The translations under genes were made by a program, and so were the position numbers. The notes under the pieces were generated by a model. That model searched no databases. It had not been told where the DNA came from and saw nothing but the letters and a program-made list of their open reading frames with translations. 64,000 nt of DNA. It comes from an uncultured Alcanivorax sp. Its GTDB lineage: Bacteria; Pseudomonadota; Gammaproteobacteria; Pseudomonadales; Alcanivoracaceae. Shown here one piece after another: positions 34,679 through 43,563 of the stretch; the first letter of the stretch is position 1, and the number at the start of each line of letters is the position of its first letter. The DNA lies in the NCBI RefSeq assembly GCF_947258575.1, contig NZ_CAMYIV010000006.1, positions 1-64,000 on the forward strand, written 5' to 3'.

Positions 34679-35881
34679 CTAATTCGCACGCTCGGCATCA
34701 TCGCTATTCGACTCATTACGTATCACGACGACCGTCTCCCACGTGGCGACCAGTACCAGGACTGATGTGGTCAGTATGGCCAGTATGACGGGGGAGATGA
34801 AGGAGGAAAGTGGGATCAGGGCGGCGAGAAGGCTAAGGCCAACATAGTGGGATAAAGGGTGGCTATTGAATATCAGTGTTTTGAACAGAATGTTGGCCAC
34901 CAGATAGAGGGCAGGGCCGCCAATGGCAGCAACCAGTGTGGCAGTGCCAATATGGCCTGTTGCATGGGCAAGGATGAATTCATCGGCGGCAGCGACGATG
35001 ACAATGCTGGCGATAATCAGAAAATGCACATAGGTATAGACCAGCCTTCCCATGTGTCCGGATGTTTCGCTGTTGGTGATGCGGTGGCTGGCTCTTTCCG
35101 CGCTAAGACTGAAGTAGATCCACCACATGGCAACGGTGGCGATAAAGGCAGAAATAAAGGCGGTGGTTGTGGCAACACTCCAGTCGGTATGAGAAAAGGT
35201 ATTCCCTGTCACAAGCAACGACTCACCCAGGGCGATAATGATCAGCAGGCCACATCGTTCAGCCATGTGGGCTCCGGAAATATTCCATTTGCGGCTGTCG
35301 GATCGGCCCATACCGGGCACATAAAAGGAGAGTGATGCCGACAGATACTCAACCGTCAGTGCCAACGCCCACCAGAGTGTGCGTGTCTCTCCCTCCTGAA
35401 CGGCGCCGATGATCCAGAAAATGGCGGCAAGGGCAAACCACAGGGTCATTCGCAGGAAATCATTATGTAACTGCGGGGCGGCTTTTCGGCTGCTCAGGCA
35501 CATAAAGATAGTGCGGCCCAATTGCAGAGTGATGTAGGCGCAGGCAAATAATAGCCCGTGCTCGCCAAATGCTTTCGGAATGGCAATGGAGGCCACCATT
35601 GCCAGTAGCATTAACGCAAAAAGCATTAGCCTGACAGGTACCGTTTCCGGATCCAGCCAGTTGGTGACCCAGGTGGTAAATACCCATGCCCACCACACCG
35701 CCATCAGGATGAGAAGTGACTGGAATGCACCATAGGGTGTGAAGTGGTTAATGAGAAGATGAGCGGTTTGCGTGATGGCGTAAACGAAAACAAGGTCGAA
35801 GAAGAGTTCCGAGAAAGACACCTTGTGTTCGTTGTGTCCCCCTTTGACTCTGAACAAGTTGGTCAGTGCGGATTGAGGCAT
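34679..35881 (-). CDS. Low temperature requirement protein A (LtrA) family
   Basis: This 400-residue protein has about ten to eleven hydrophobic segments. The N-terminus shows the LtrA pattern HKVSFSELFFDLVFVYAITQ, and the middle has ERCGLLIIIALGESLL. Members were first noted in Listeria as needed for growth at low temperature; the molecular role is unclear. It is a single gene without obvious partners. Confidence 0.85.
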   Translation of the reverse strand: MPQSALTNLFRVKGGHNEHKVSFSELFFDLVFVYAITQTAHLLINHFTPYGAFQSLLILMAVWWAWVFTTWVTNWLDPETVPVRLMLFALMLLAMVASIAIPKAFGEHGLLFACAYITLQLGRTIFMCLSSRKAAPQLHNDFLRMTLWFALAAIFWIIGAVQEGETRTLWWALALTVEYLSASLSFYVPGMGRSDSRKWNISGAHMAERCGLLIIIALGESLLVTGNTFSHTDWSVATTTAFISAFIATVAMWWIYFSLSAERASHRITNSETSGHMGRLVYTYVHFLIIASIVIVAAADEFILAHATGHIGTATLVAAIGGPALYLVANILFKTLIFNSHPLSHYVGLSLLAALIPLSSFISPVILAILTTSVLVLVATWETVVVIRNESNSDDAERAN

Positions 35882-35917
35882 GTCTTTCTCATCAGATCAG
35901 TCAAACAAAAGGAAAAT

Positions 35918-35940
35918 GGGGCTTCACAGGGTGAAGCCCC
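35918..35940 (-). terminator. Intrinsic terminator after hydrolase gene
   Basis: GGGGCTTCAC-AGG-GTGAAGCCCC is a perfect ten-base-pair stem. On the minus strand it is followed by ATTTTCCTTTTG. It ends the pirin-hydrolase operon. Confidence 0.8.
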
Positions 35941-35949
35941 ATAAGGCTA

Positions 35950-36576
35950 TTACTTGCCTTCAGTGAGAGTAAAGTAGCTGGTCATCAGGTTGCGGTAATC
36001 GGGAATGTGGTTTGAGAACAGGCTGCCGAGCCCTTCGATATCATTGCGCCAGTCACGGTGCAGCTCGCAGGCAGTACCGAACCAGGTCATCAGCTGTGCG
36101 CCGGCGTCGGTCATGCGGGTCCAGGCCGCATCGCGGGTCATCGGGTTAAAGGTGCCGGACGCATCGGTCACGATAAAGACTTCAAAGTCTTCTTCCAGGG
36201 CTGACAGTGCCGGGAAGGCCACACAAACCTCGGTCACAACACCAGCAATGATCAGCTGTTTCTTGCCGGTTGCTTTAACGGCGTTGACGAAGTCTTCGTT
36301 GTCCCAGGCGTTGATCTGACCCGGGCGGGCGATGTAGGGGGCATCGGGGAAAATTTCCTTCAGCTCCGGTACCAGTGGGCCGTTGGGGCCATCTTCAAAG
36401 CTGGTGGTGAGAATGGTTGGCAGGTTGAAGTACTTGGCCAGGTCCGCTAGTGCCAGCACGTTGTTCTTGAACTTGTCCGGATCAATATCGCGCACCAGTG
36501 ACAGCAGGCCGGCCTGGTGGTCGACCAGCAGAACGGCAGCGTCATCTTTGCGAAGGCGGTTGTATTGCTTACCCAT
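35950..36576 (-). CDS. Isochorismatase-family (YcaC-like) hydrolase
   Basis: This 208-residue cysteine hydrolase has AVLLVDHQAGLL with catalytic D19, a lysine in the middle strand region and C in GVVTEVCVAFPALSALEE. The pattern matches YcaC and related hydrolases of unknown substrate. The start at 36576 has a good AGGAGAC site. It follows the pirin gene by 75 bases with a small hairpin between, and probably shares its LysR-controlled promoter. Confidence 0.88.
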   Translation of the reverse strand: MGKQYNRLRKDDAAVLLVDHQAGLLSLVRDIDPDKFKNNVLALADLAKYFNLPTILTTSFEDGPNGPLVPELKEIFPDAPYIARPGQINAWDNEDFVNAVKATGKKQLIIAGVVTEVCVAFPALSALEEDFEVFIVTDASGTFNPMTRDAAWTRMTDAGAQLMTWFGTACELHRDWRNDIEGLGSLFSNHIPDYRNLMTSYFTLTEGK

Positions 36577-36651
36577 GATTTGTCTCCTTGGTAAATGAAG
36601 GGTGCGTAGTAGCGCCCCCGGTTATTTCGCCATAGCTGTGGCGAGAAACTC

Positions 36652-37518
36652 TCAGTTATCAATTCTTCCAAAGGTGCCGCGTTGAAAGTCGCTGATGGCC
36701 TCTCTGATTTCTTGCTGACTGTTCATGACGAAGGGGCCATAGCCGACGATGGGCTCGTCAATTGGCTCGCCGCTTAGCAGCAGCACCCGGGCTTCACCGT
36801 TGGCTTCCAGGCAGAGGTGCTGGCCTTTGGGGCCCAGCACGGCCATCTGTGCATCACGCATCACCGTGTTGCTATTGAGCTGTACGGTTCCATTGAGGAC
36901 GACCACGGCGGTATGCCAGTCTTCCGGCACTTCCAATTCACAAATGCCGTTAACTGCCAGGGCGATGTCCCAGACATGCATGGGGGTGAATGTCTGTGCC
37001 GGTCCGCGGTGATTTTCAAAGTCCCCGGCAATGACCCGGAGTGTGCCGGCCTGGTTAGCCAGTGGTATGGCGGGAATATCCTGGTCGGTGATGGCCTGAT
37101 AGCGCGGGGGAGTCATCTTGTCGCGGGCGGGAAGATTCACCCAGAGCTGAACCATTTCCAGCTCGCCGCCGGATTGGGTGAAGCCTGCGGAATGAAACTC
37201 TTCGTGGACGATGCCTGCGCCGGCAGTCATCCACTGAACATCACCGGACCCGATAAGACCGCCGCCGCCGCTGGAATCCTGATGGGCAACCTCGCCCTTG
37301 TAGACAATGGTGACTGTCTCGAAACCGCGATGGGGGTGCTGGCCGACCCCTCTTGGCTTGCTGGCAGGCGGGAAGTGCGCCGGGCCGGCATAGTCCAGCA
37401 ACAGAAACGGACTTAGCTGCTTGCCGTGACTGTCGTAGGAAAACAGGGAGCGCACCGGAAAGCCGTCACCCACCCAGTGGGGGTTGGGGGCGGAGTAAAT
37501 GCCAAGGACGTGTTTCAT
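36652..37518 (-). CDS. Pirin-family protein
   Basis: This 288-residue bicupin begins like pirins with GDGFPVRSLFSYDSHGKQLSPF and has the metal-binding cupin HPHRGFETVTIVYKG, with two His and an Asp/Glu downstream (HEEFHS). Bacterial pirins may act as quercetinases or redox-sensitive regulators; which applies here is not clear. It is divergent from the LysR gene, with a spaced 11-base inverted repeat between them. Confidence 0.9.
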   Translation of the reverse strand: MKHVLGIYSAPNPHWVGDGFPVRSLFSYDSHGKQLSPFLLLDYAGPAHFPPASKPRGVGQHPHRGFETVTIVYKGEVAHQDSSGGGGLIGSGDVQWMTAGAGIVHEEFHSAGFTQSGGELEMVQLWVNLPARDKMTPPRYQAITDQDIPAIPLANQAGTLRVIAGDFENHRGPAQTFTPMHVWDIALAVNGICELEVPEDWHTAVVVLNGTVQLNSNTVMRDAQMAVLGPKGQHLCLEANGEARVLLLSGEPIDEPIVGYGPFVMNSQQEIREAISDFQRGTFGRIDN

Positions 37519-37555
37519 TGCTATCCGCTTATCTGAGGAGTGTTTATTGGATAGT

Positions 37556-37612
37556 ATTTATGGAACATTGCTTTGTGTAGTAGGCAAAAAAGCCTTATAG
37601 CGTTCCATAAAT
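37556..37612. promoter_or_regulatory. Spaced inverted repeat for the LysR regulator
   Basis: ATTTATGGAAC (37556-37566) and GTTCCATAAAT (37602-37612) are perfect reverse complements with 35 bases between, filling the gap between pirin and lysR genes. Two widely spaced half-operators fit a LysR tetramer that bends DNA. Confidence 0.7.
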
Positions 37613-37631
37613 GAGACGGTGATAGCCGCTT

Positions 37632-38537
37632 ATGCAAAATCTTAACGATCTTTACTACTTCGCCCAGTCTGTCGCACACGGTGGGTTTGCCCCGGCCAGT
37701 CGGGCGACAGGTGTGCCGAAGTCCAAGCTCAGTCGTCGCGTGGCGGCCCTGGAAGAGCGTCTCGGGGTGCGGCTGATAAACCGTTCGACCCGGCGGTTTT
37801 CCATCACGGAGATTGGTGAAACCTACTACGACCACTGCAAGGCCATGCTGGTGGAAGCGGAAGCCGCCCAGGAGGCAATCGACAGCGTCCAGTCCGAGCC
37901 TCGCGGGGTGATTCGAATGACCTGCCCGATAACACTGCTACATGTGCATATCGGTGACTTTCTCTCGGATCTGATGGCGCGCTACCCGAAGATCACTGTT
38001 TACCTTGAGGCAACCAATCGCCGGGTCGACGTGCTGAATGAAGGGATCGATGTTGCCATTCGCGTGCGTCCGCCGCCGTTGCAGGCCAAGGATCTGGAGT
38101 TGAAGGTGCTTTCGGATCGTGGCCTGGCATTGGTTGCCAGCCCTGCGCTGATAGACAAATATGGCATACCCGCGTCACCGGCAGATCTTCATGACTGGCC
38201 CAGCATCAGTCTTAGCAGCGCGCAGTCCGAACACCGCTGGGTTCTCAATGGTCCGGAAAACAGCAAGGCAACCATCAATCATCAGCCCAAACTGGTAACC
38301 GACGATATGATCGCCCTGCGGCGTGTGGCACTGGCAGGGGTTGGCGCGGTCCAGTTACCGATCCTGGCGGTTCAGGATCAGCTTGACCGGGGTGAACTGG
38401 TCAGGCTGCTTCCTGAGTGGCAGCCCCATCGGGATATCATCCATGTGGTTTATCCCTGTCGCCGGGGCTTGTTGCCGGCAGTGCGAACCTTGATTGAAGA
38501 GCTGGAGAAATATTATGCCTCTTTCGACGAGGAGTAG
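37632..38537 (+). CDS. LysR-family transcriptional regulator
   Basis: This 301-residue protein has an N-terminal winged helix (about 1-60, GGFAPASRATGVPKSKLSRRV), a linker helix and a periplasmic-binding-like effector domain. It is similar to LysR proteins that control pirin/YcaC pairs in Pseudomonas. It is divergent from that pair, so it most likely activates it in response to an unknown electrophile or aromatic inducer. Confidence 0.9.
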   Translation: MQNLNDLYYFAQSVAHGGFAPASRATGVPKSKLSRRVAALEERLGVRLINRSTRRFSITEIGETYYDHCKAMLVEAEAAQEAIDSVQSEPRGVIRMTCPITLLHVHIGDFLSDLMARYPKITVYLEATNRRVDVLNEGIDVAIRVRPPPLQAKDLELKVLSDRGLALVASPALIDKYGIPASPADLHDWPSISLSSAQSEHRWVLNGPENSKATINHQPKLVTDDMIALRRVALAGVGAVQLPILAVQDQLDRGELVRLLPEWQPHRDIIHVVYPCRRGLLPAVRTLIEELEKYYASFDEE

Positions 38538-38672
38538 TGACCTTGTCTGAAAAAACCAGCTATGCATGAATGGAGCGTGATTCAATTAACGGGTTATACG
38601 GTGCGGATTGATCAGTCTGGTGCGCTCTGAAAAACCTGCTTGTATCCAAAAACAGCAACCCGGAACAATCTT

Positions 38673-39146
38673 ATGCCCCGCATCGCGGTTTTCGCCGACG
38701 TTCAAAATATTTACTACACCACCCGCCAGGCATTTGGCCGACAGTTCAATTATCGCGGTCTGTGGAAACAGCTGTCTGAGCAGGGCGATATTGTTCATGC
38801 CATCGCCTATGCCACCCACCGCGGCGATGACGGGCAGACAAAATTCCAGGATGCCCTCAAGTACATCGGTTTCACGGTAAAGTTGAAGCCCTATATTCAG
38901 CGCAGCGATGGTTCCAGCAAGGGCGACTGGGATGTGGGTATCGCCGTGGATGTGATGACCCTGGCGCCGCAGGTGGACACCGTGGTGTTGCTATCCGGTG
39001 ATGGTGATTTTGATGTGCTGCTGGAGCGCATCAACGTAGACCCTGGCGTGCGAACGGAGGTCTATGGGGTCGAATCACTGACCGCCCGGTCCCTGATTGA
39101 TAGCGCCTCGGTGTACCACCCGATTGGGAACGCCCAGTTGTTGTAG
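38673..39146 (+). CDS. NYN-domain (LabA-like) putative ribonuclease
   Basis: This 157-residue protein has the PIN-like fold of NYN proteins: VFADVQNIYY with the first Asp, GDWDVGIAVDVM with two Asp, and LLSGDGDFDVLL with another two. These acidic residues bind Mg in the family. The start at 38673 gives the correct N-terminal strand, although it lacks a clear Shine-Dalgarno site. The target RNA is unknown. Confidence 0.85.
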   Translation: MPRIAVFADVQNIYYTTRQAFGRQFNYRGLWKQLSEQGDIVHAIAYATHRGDDGQTKFQDALKYIGFTVKLKPYIQRSDGSSKGDWDVGIAVDVMTLAPQVDTVVLLSGDGDFDVLLERINVDPGVRTEVYGVESLTARSLIDSASVYHPIGNAQLL

Positions 39147-39189
39147 GGACGGATTGTTCAGCAAGCGGGGCAAGAAAACAGGTTGAGGG

Positions 39190-39218
39190 GCGAGAGCAGG
39201 GCATTGTCCTGCTCTCGC
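39190..39218. terminator. Bidirectional hairpin between NYN and metY
   Basis: GCGAGAGCAGG (39190-39200) and CCTGCTCTCGC (39208-39218) form a perfect 11-base-pair stem between convergent genes. The T-content is weak on both sides. Confidence 0.65.
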
Positions 39219-39227
39219 GCAAACGTC

Positions 39228-40502
39228 TCAGCGTGCCGCGTCCAGGGCCTGGCTGATGTCTGCCAGGATATCGTCAATGTGCTCGATGCCGATGGACAGG
39301 CGCACCATCTCGCGGCTGACGCCGGCGTTGGCCAGTTCCTTGTCATCCAGCTGACGGTGGGTGGTGGAGGCGGGGTGGCAGGCCAGGGAGCGGGCATCGC
39401 CAATATTCACCAACCGCAGGATCAGTTCCAGGGCATCAATGAAACGGGCACCGGCTTCCTGACCGCCCTCAATACCGAAACTGAGAATGCCGGACGCGCG
39501 GCCGTTCATATATCGCTTCGCCAGTTCGTGATCCGGGCTTTCCGGCAGGCCTGCGTAGTTCACCCAGTTGACCTGGGGATGGTCGCGCAGGAACTCGGCG
39601 ACTTTCTGGGCGTTTTCACAGTGGCGGTCCATGCGCAGCGGCAGGGTTTCAATCCCTTGCAGGACCAGGAAGGTGTTGAACGGGCTCAGGGCCGCGCCGG
39701 TGTTGCGTAATGGCGCCACCCGGGCACGGCCGATGAAGGCGGCTTCGCCCAGGGCTTCGGTATAGACCACACCGTGGTAGGACGGATCCGGTTCATTCAG
39801 CACCCGGAAGCGCTCCTTGTGTTTGGTCCAGGGGAATTTCCCGGAATCCACAATCACCCCGGCCACGGAGTTGCCGTGTCCGCCCATGTATTTGGTCAGC
39901 GAGTGGACCACGATATCCGCGCCATGCTCGATAGGCCGCCACAGGTAGGGCGTGGCGACGGTATTGTCGACGATCAGTGGCACGCCGGCCTGGTGCGCCA
40001 CCTCGGCCAGGCGGGCAATGTCGACGATGTTGCCGGCGGGGTTGCCAACGGACTCACAGAAGACGGCCTTGGTGTTGTCGTCAATGGCGGCGGCAAGGGC
40101 AGTAAAATCATCATGGCTGACAAAGCGGGCTTCAATGCCACGGCGCGGCAGACTGTGGGCAAAGAAGTTGTAGGTGCCACCGTAGAGTTTGCTGGTAGTG
40201 ACGATGTTGTCGCCCACTTCGGTAATGGTTTCCAGCGCGTATTCGATGGCGGCCATGCCGGAGGCGACGGCCAGGGCACCCACGCCCCCTTCCATGGCTG
40301 CGACCCGCTCTTCGAGCACTGCATTGGTGGGGTTCATGATGCGGGTATAAATATTCCCGGGCACCTTCAGGTCAAACAGATCCGCACCATGCTGGGTATT
40401 GTCGAAGGCATAGGACGTGGTCTGGTAGATCGGTGTTACCACCGCCTTGGTGGTGGGGTCCACGTGAAAGCCGGCACGCACGGCAAGGGTTTCCATCTTC
40501 AT
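39228..40502 (-). CDS. metY: O-acetylhomoserine aminocarboxypropyltransferase (sulfhydrylase)
   Basis: This 424-residue PLP enzyme of the Cys/Met metabolism family has TPIYQTTSYAF, the tyrosine/arginine pair YTRIMNPT, SGMAAIEYAL, and the PLP lysine in HSLTKYMGGHG (about 210). The length and the loop HGVVYTEALGEAAF are typical of MetY, which makes homocysteine from O-acetylhomoserine and sulfide. It is transcribed alone. A homologous role in O-succinylhomoserine use cannot be excluded. Confidence 0.9.
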   Translation of the reverse strand: MKMETLAVRAGFHVDPTTKAVVTPIYQTTSYAFDNTQHGADLFDLKVPGNIYTRIMNPTNAVLEERVAAMEGGVGALAVASGMAAIEYALETITEVGDNIVTTSKLYGGTYNFFAHSLPRRGIEARFVSHDDFTALAAAIDDNTKAVFCESVGNPAGNIVDIARLAEVAHQAGVPLIVDNTVATPYLWRPIEHGADIVVHSLTKYMGGHGNSVAGVIVDSGKFPWTKHKERFRVLNEPDPSYHGVVYTEALGEAAFIGRARVAPLRNTGAALSPFNTFLVLQGIETLPLRMDRHCENAQKVAEFLRDHPQVNWVNYAGLPESPDHELAKRYMNGRASGILSFGIEGGQEAGARFIDALELILRLVNIGDARSLACHPASTTHRQLDDKELANAGVSREMVRLSIGIEHIDDILADISQALDAAR

Positions 40503-40574
40503 GAGCGGTCCTTGTGTTGTTGTATAGGTGAATCAGTTTCAGAGAGTATCAAACTGTTGAAGGCTTATCCGGGT

Positions 40575-40955
40575 TTATCTGCGGCTCACAGTCAGCAAAC
40601 GCAAGCGCAGAAAATGCCCCTGAAGCGGCCACTGAATGTTGTCACCCACCTTCAGGCCCAGCAGCGCCGCTCCGGCAGGGGTGAGAATGGATATGGCGTC
40701 GCTGACTGACTGTGCTTCGTGGGGCAGAGTCAGTACCCGTTCGTGTTCCTTGCCGGTGGCCTCGTTACGAAAACGCAGGCGGCTACCCAGCGTCACTACA
40801 TCGTCCGTCATGGCATCAGCCTCAACAATATGGGCACGGGCCAACTCATCGTAAAGATAATCGATCTGGTCCGACTCCCCTTTGAAGTTATCCAGCACGG
40901 CAAAAAGGCGATCACGGTCAGTGGTGCTGACGGTGATTGGGGGTAGCGTATTCAT
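40575..40955 (-). CDS. rnk: Regulator of nucleoside diphosphate kinase (GreA/B-C-terminal-like)
   Basis: This 126-residue protein has an N-terminal coiled helix region with ITVSTTDRDRLFAVLD and the FKBP-like GreA/GreB C-terminal domain (about 50-125, VTLGSRLRFRNEATG and LTPAGAALLGLKVGDNIQW). Rnk binds RNA polymerase near the secondary channel and affects nucleoside diphosphate kinase levels. The start has GGAGAACACC upstream. A strong hairpin lies 34 bases before it. Confidence 0.9.
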   Translation of the reverse strand: MNTLPPITVSTTDRDRLFAVLDNFKGESDQIDYLYDELARAHIVEADAMTDDVVTLGSRLRFRNEATGKEHERVLTLPHEAQSVSDAISILTPAGAALLGLKVGDNIQWPLQGHFLRLRLLTVSRR

Positions 40956-41348
40956 GGTGTTCTCCTGACGGTGTTAAGGGTGTGTTTGCCGGGGGCGCCG
41001 AACCCCCGGTTTCCGTCGGGTGTTCGGCGTCAGGAGAGAAAGGCAGGGATGCTCGCAACCTGGGCGAAAGCGCTGGCTGTGCGGGACGGGGCTGGGCCGT
41101 CGGAGACATTAATTACTGTGCGAACCGGGTTCATGATGCGAGATTAGCAGAGCCGGATATTTTGTCCAGTGATCTCAAAGTGCCGGGATGGTTGGCGTCG
41201 AATAAGAAAACGGCTGTGCCCTGGCCAATAACCAAAAGCAACGAATCTCATAATGCTGTTTTGTCTTGAATATGGATGATTTGGCTATTGGCAGATTTCT
41301 CCCGCAGGATGAACCTTGCCTGTGGCGTATAACAACAAGGAGATCGGG
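40956..41348. other. 393-base divergent intergenic region with GC-rich hairpin
   Basis: CCGGGGG (40989-40995) and CCCCCGG (41003-41009) form a stem in the rnk leader on the minus strand. The rest, up to the wax ester synthase start, should hold both promoters, but I see no consensus boxes I would stand behind, and no small gene. Confidence 0.5.
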
Positions 41349-42701
41349 ATGGCGCGAAAATTATCCATTATGGATTCCGGCTGGTTGATGATGGAAACCC
41401 GGGAAACTCCCATGCACGTGGGCGGGCTGGCCCTGTTTGCGGTGCCGGAGGATGCCCCCAGCGATTATATGGAAAGCGTTTACCGCTACATGGTGGAAGT
41501 GGACGGTGTGTGCCGGCCCTTCAGCCAGAAGATCCAGTCCCGCTTGCCAGGTCGGCTGGATGCAGCCTGGGTGGATGACAAGAATTTTGATATCGATTAC
41601 CACGTACGCCATTCAGCGTTGCCGCGCCCGGGGCGGGTGCGTGAATTGCTGGCGTTGGTCTCCCGTCTGCATGCTCAGCGGTTGGACCCGAGTCGTCCTC
41701 TATGGGAGAGCTATCTGATCGAAGGGCTGGAGGGCAACCGCTTCGCCCTTTACACCAAGTTGCATCATTCCATGGTGGATGGCATGGCGGGCATGCATCT
41801 GATGCAGTCGCGGATGGCCAGCAGTGCCGATGAGCGTTTACCCGCACCCTGGTCCGGGGAGTGGGATAATCGTAAGAAGCCGCGCAAGAAAAACGTGGCC
41901 GTGGCCGCCAAGGCTGGCGTGCTGGATGGCGTTGGCAGTGTGCGTCGTGGCGCCGGGCAATTGGTGGATCTGCTGCGCCTGCCCAAAGAAAGTAACGTAA
42001 AAACGATCTATCGTGCTCCCAAGACCCAGCTCAACTGCCGCGTCACCGGTGCTCGCCGGTTTGCCGCCCAGTCCTGGTCCCTGTCGCGGATCAAGGCAGC
42101 AGCGAAACAACACAACGGCACCGTCAACGATATTTTTCTGGCCATGTGCGGCGGCGCCTTGCGCCGTTATCTGGAATCACTGGATGCGCTCCCTGCGGAA
42201 CCGCTGGTGGCCCAGGTGCCCGTGTCCCTGCGCAGTGCGGATCAGGCGGAAGGCGGTGGCAATGCCATCACCACGGTACAGGTGAGCCTGGCCACCCACA
42301 TTGCCAGCCCGTTGGGACGGCTGGTCGCCATTCAGGAATCCATGCAGGCGGTGAAAACCCGTCTTGGCGAGATGCCGAAGTCGGATATCGACGCCTATAC
42401 GGTGATGACCAATATGCCGCTTTCGTTGGGGCAGGTGACCGGCTTGTCCGGGCGGGTCAGCCCCATGTTCAATCTGGTTATCTCCAATGTGCCAGGGCCC
42501 AAAGAGACCTTGTATTTCAACGGCGCGGAGTTGCTGGCGTCCTACCCGGTGTCGCTGGTACTGCATGGCTATGCGCTGAATATCACTGTGGTGAGTTACA
42601 AGGACAGCCTGGAATTCGGCGTTATTGGTTGCCGCGTTACCTTGCCGCATATTCAACGTTTCCTGGACTATTTCGAGGCCTCGCTGGCCGAGCTGGAATA
42701 A
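41349..42701 (+). CDS. atfA: Wax ester synthase / diacylglycerol acyltransferase
   Basis: This 450-residue bifunctional acyltransferase esterifies fatty alcohols or diacylglycerols with acyl-CoA to make wax esters and triacylglycerols, the storage lipids of hydrocarbon-degrading marine bacteria. The catalytic motif HHSMVDG (in LHHSMVDGMAG) is intact, and the downstream landmarks PLWESYLIEGL, NDIFLAMCGGALRRYL and NLVISNVPGPKE are present. The start at 41349 has AAGGAG; the longer frame adds 11 residues. Length and sequence style match Alcanivorax AtfA-type enzymes. Synteny with pncC-recA supports the genus guess. Confidence 0.92.
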   Translation: MARKLSIMDSGWLMMETRETPMHVGGLALFAVPEDAPSDYMESVYRYMVEVDGVCRPFSQKIQSRLPGRLDAAWVDDKNFDIDYHVRHSALPRPGRVRELLALVSRLHAQRLDPSRPLWESYLIEGLEGNRFALYTKLHHSMVDGMAGMHLMQSRMASSADERLPAPWSGEWDNRKKPRKKNVAVAAKAGVLDGVGSVRRGAGQLVDLLRLPKESNVKTIYRAPKTQLNCRVTGARRFAAQSWSLSRIKAAAKQHNGTVNDIFLAMCGGALRRYLESLDALPAEPLVAQVPVSLRSADQAEGGGNAITTVQVSLATHIASPLGRLVAIQESMQAVKTRLGEMPKSDIDAYTVMTNMPLSLGQVTGLSGRVSPMFNLVISNVPGPKETLYFNGAELLASYPVSLVLHGYALNITVVSYKDSLEFGVIGCRVTLPHIQRFLDYFEASLAELE

Positions 42702-42773
42702 CCGGTTTGTTGGGCGGTGCTGTGTGGCAGTGGTATCTTGCAGGCTCCCTGAGAGGATATTCCCGGAGACACA

Positions 42774-43292
42774 GTGCATCACGACGACATCGCCCAGGCC
42801 GTGCAGCAATTGGCCGAACAGCTGATCCAGCAATCGCTGATGGTGGTTACCGCTGAATCCTGTACCGGCGGCGGCATTGCCCAGATGCTGACGGCCCTTG
42901 CCGGCTCCTCCCGCTGGTTCGAGCGGGGCTTTGTGAGCTATTCCAATGACGCCAAGCAGGACATGCTGGGGGTGCAGGCAGCGACTCTGGAACGCACCGG
43001 TGCGGTCAGTGAAGAGACGGCGCTGGAGATGGCGCTCGGTGCCGTTCGCCATTCCCGCGGGCAGGTGAGTATGGCCGTGACCGGCATCGCTGGCCCGCAA
43101 GGCGGTACCCCGGACAAGCCCGTGGGCACGGTCTGGATAGCCTGGGGTCACTCGAGTGGTCATGCCGACGCGCACTGTTTCCAGTTTCAGGGTGATCGGG
43201 ATGCCGTCCGTCAGCAGACCATCCTGGAAGCCATTCGGGGCTTGAATGCGCGCCTGAAGTCGCCACAATCGTTCCCATCCACCGGCTATTGA
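42774..43292 (+). CDS. pncC: Nicotinamide-nucleotide amidohydrolase (CinA C-terminal domain)
   Basis: This 172-residue single-domain CinA-C protein deamidates NMN to NaMN in NAD recycling. Signatures seen: TAESCTGGGIAQMLT, GSSRWFERGFVSYSN, VSMAVTGIAGPQGGTPDKPVGTVW. The start is a GTG at 42774 with GGAGACACA upstream. It commonly precedes recA in gammaproteobacteria. A terminator-like hairpin overlaps its stop. Confidence 0.92.
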   Translation: MHHDDIAQAVQQLAEQLIQQSLMVVTAESCTGGGIAQMLTALAGSSRWFERGFVSYSNDAKQDMLGVQAATLERTGAVSEETALEMALGAVRHSRGQVSMAVTGIAGPQGGTPDKPVGTVWIAWGHSSGHADAHCFQFQGDRDAVRQQTILEAIRGLNARLKSPQSFPSTGY

Positions 43293-43300
43293 AAGCCGGT
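43281..43300 (+). terminator. Hairpin at the pncC stop
   Basis: ACCGGCT (43281-43287) and AGCCGGT (43294-43300) pair across the pncC stop codon, followed by TTATGCCTTT. A further stem CCTCCCTTGC / GCAAGGGAGG lies within 43315-43355. Confidence 0.5.
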
Positions 43301-43434
43301 TTATGCCTTTCACGCCTCCCTTGCCATGCGTTGTTGATGCTGTTAGCAAGGGAGGAAGCATTAAAAATCAACCGCTTACCGCACTGATGACGTTAACCGC
43401 GTATCAGCCTGCAATTAGCCCCGGGCTGCCGGGG

Positions 43435-43483
43435 TTGCAATGAGCCGCCATAGCTGCTCATAATACTGTCCATATTGTCAGTG
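43435..43483 (+). promoter_or_regulatory. recA promoter with LexA box
   Basis: TTGCAA (43435-43440) and CATAAT (43459-43464), 18 bases apart, form a plausible promoter. Overlapping its start region is TACTGTCCATATTGTCAGTG (43464-43483), a CTG-N10-CAG SOS box for LexA. Confidence 0.85.
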
Positions 43484-43563
43484 CTGACTAAAAGGTCAGA
43501 TCTGGCAAGGCACAATACGGTCGCCGTCAATGAATGACGCACCAGTTAACGGAGAGGGGTCAC

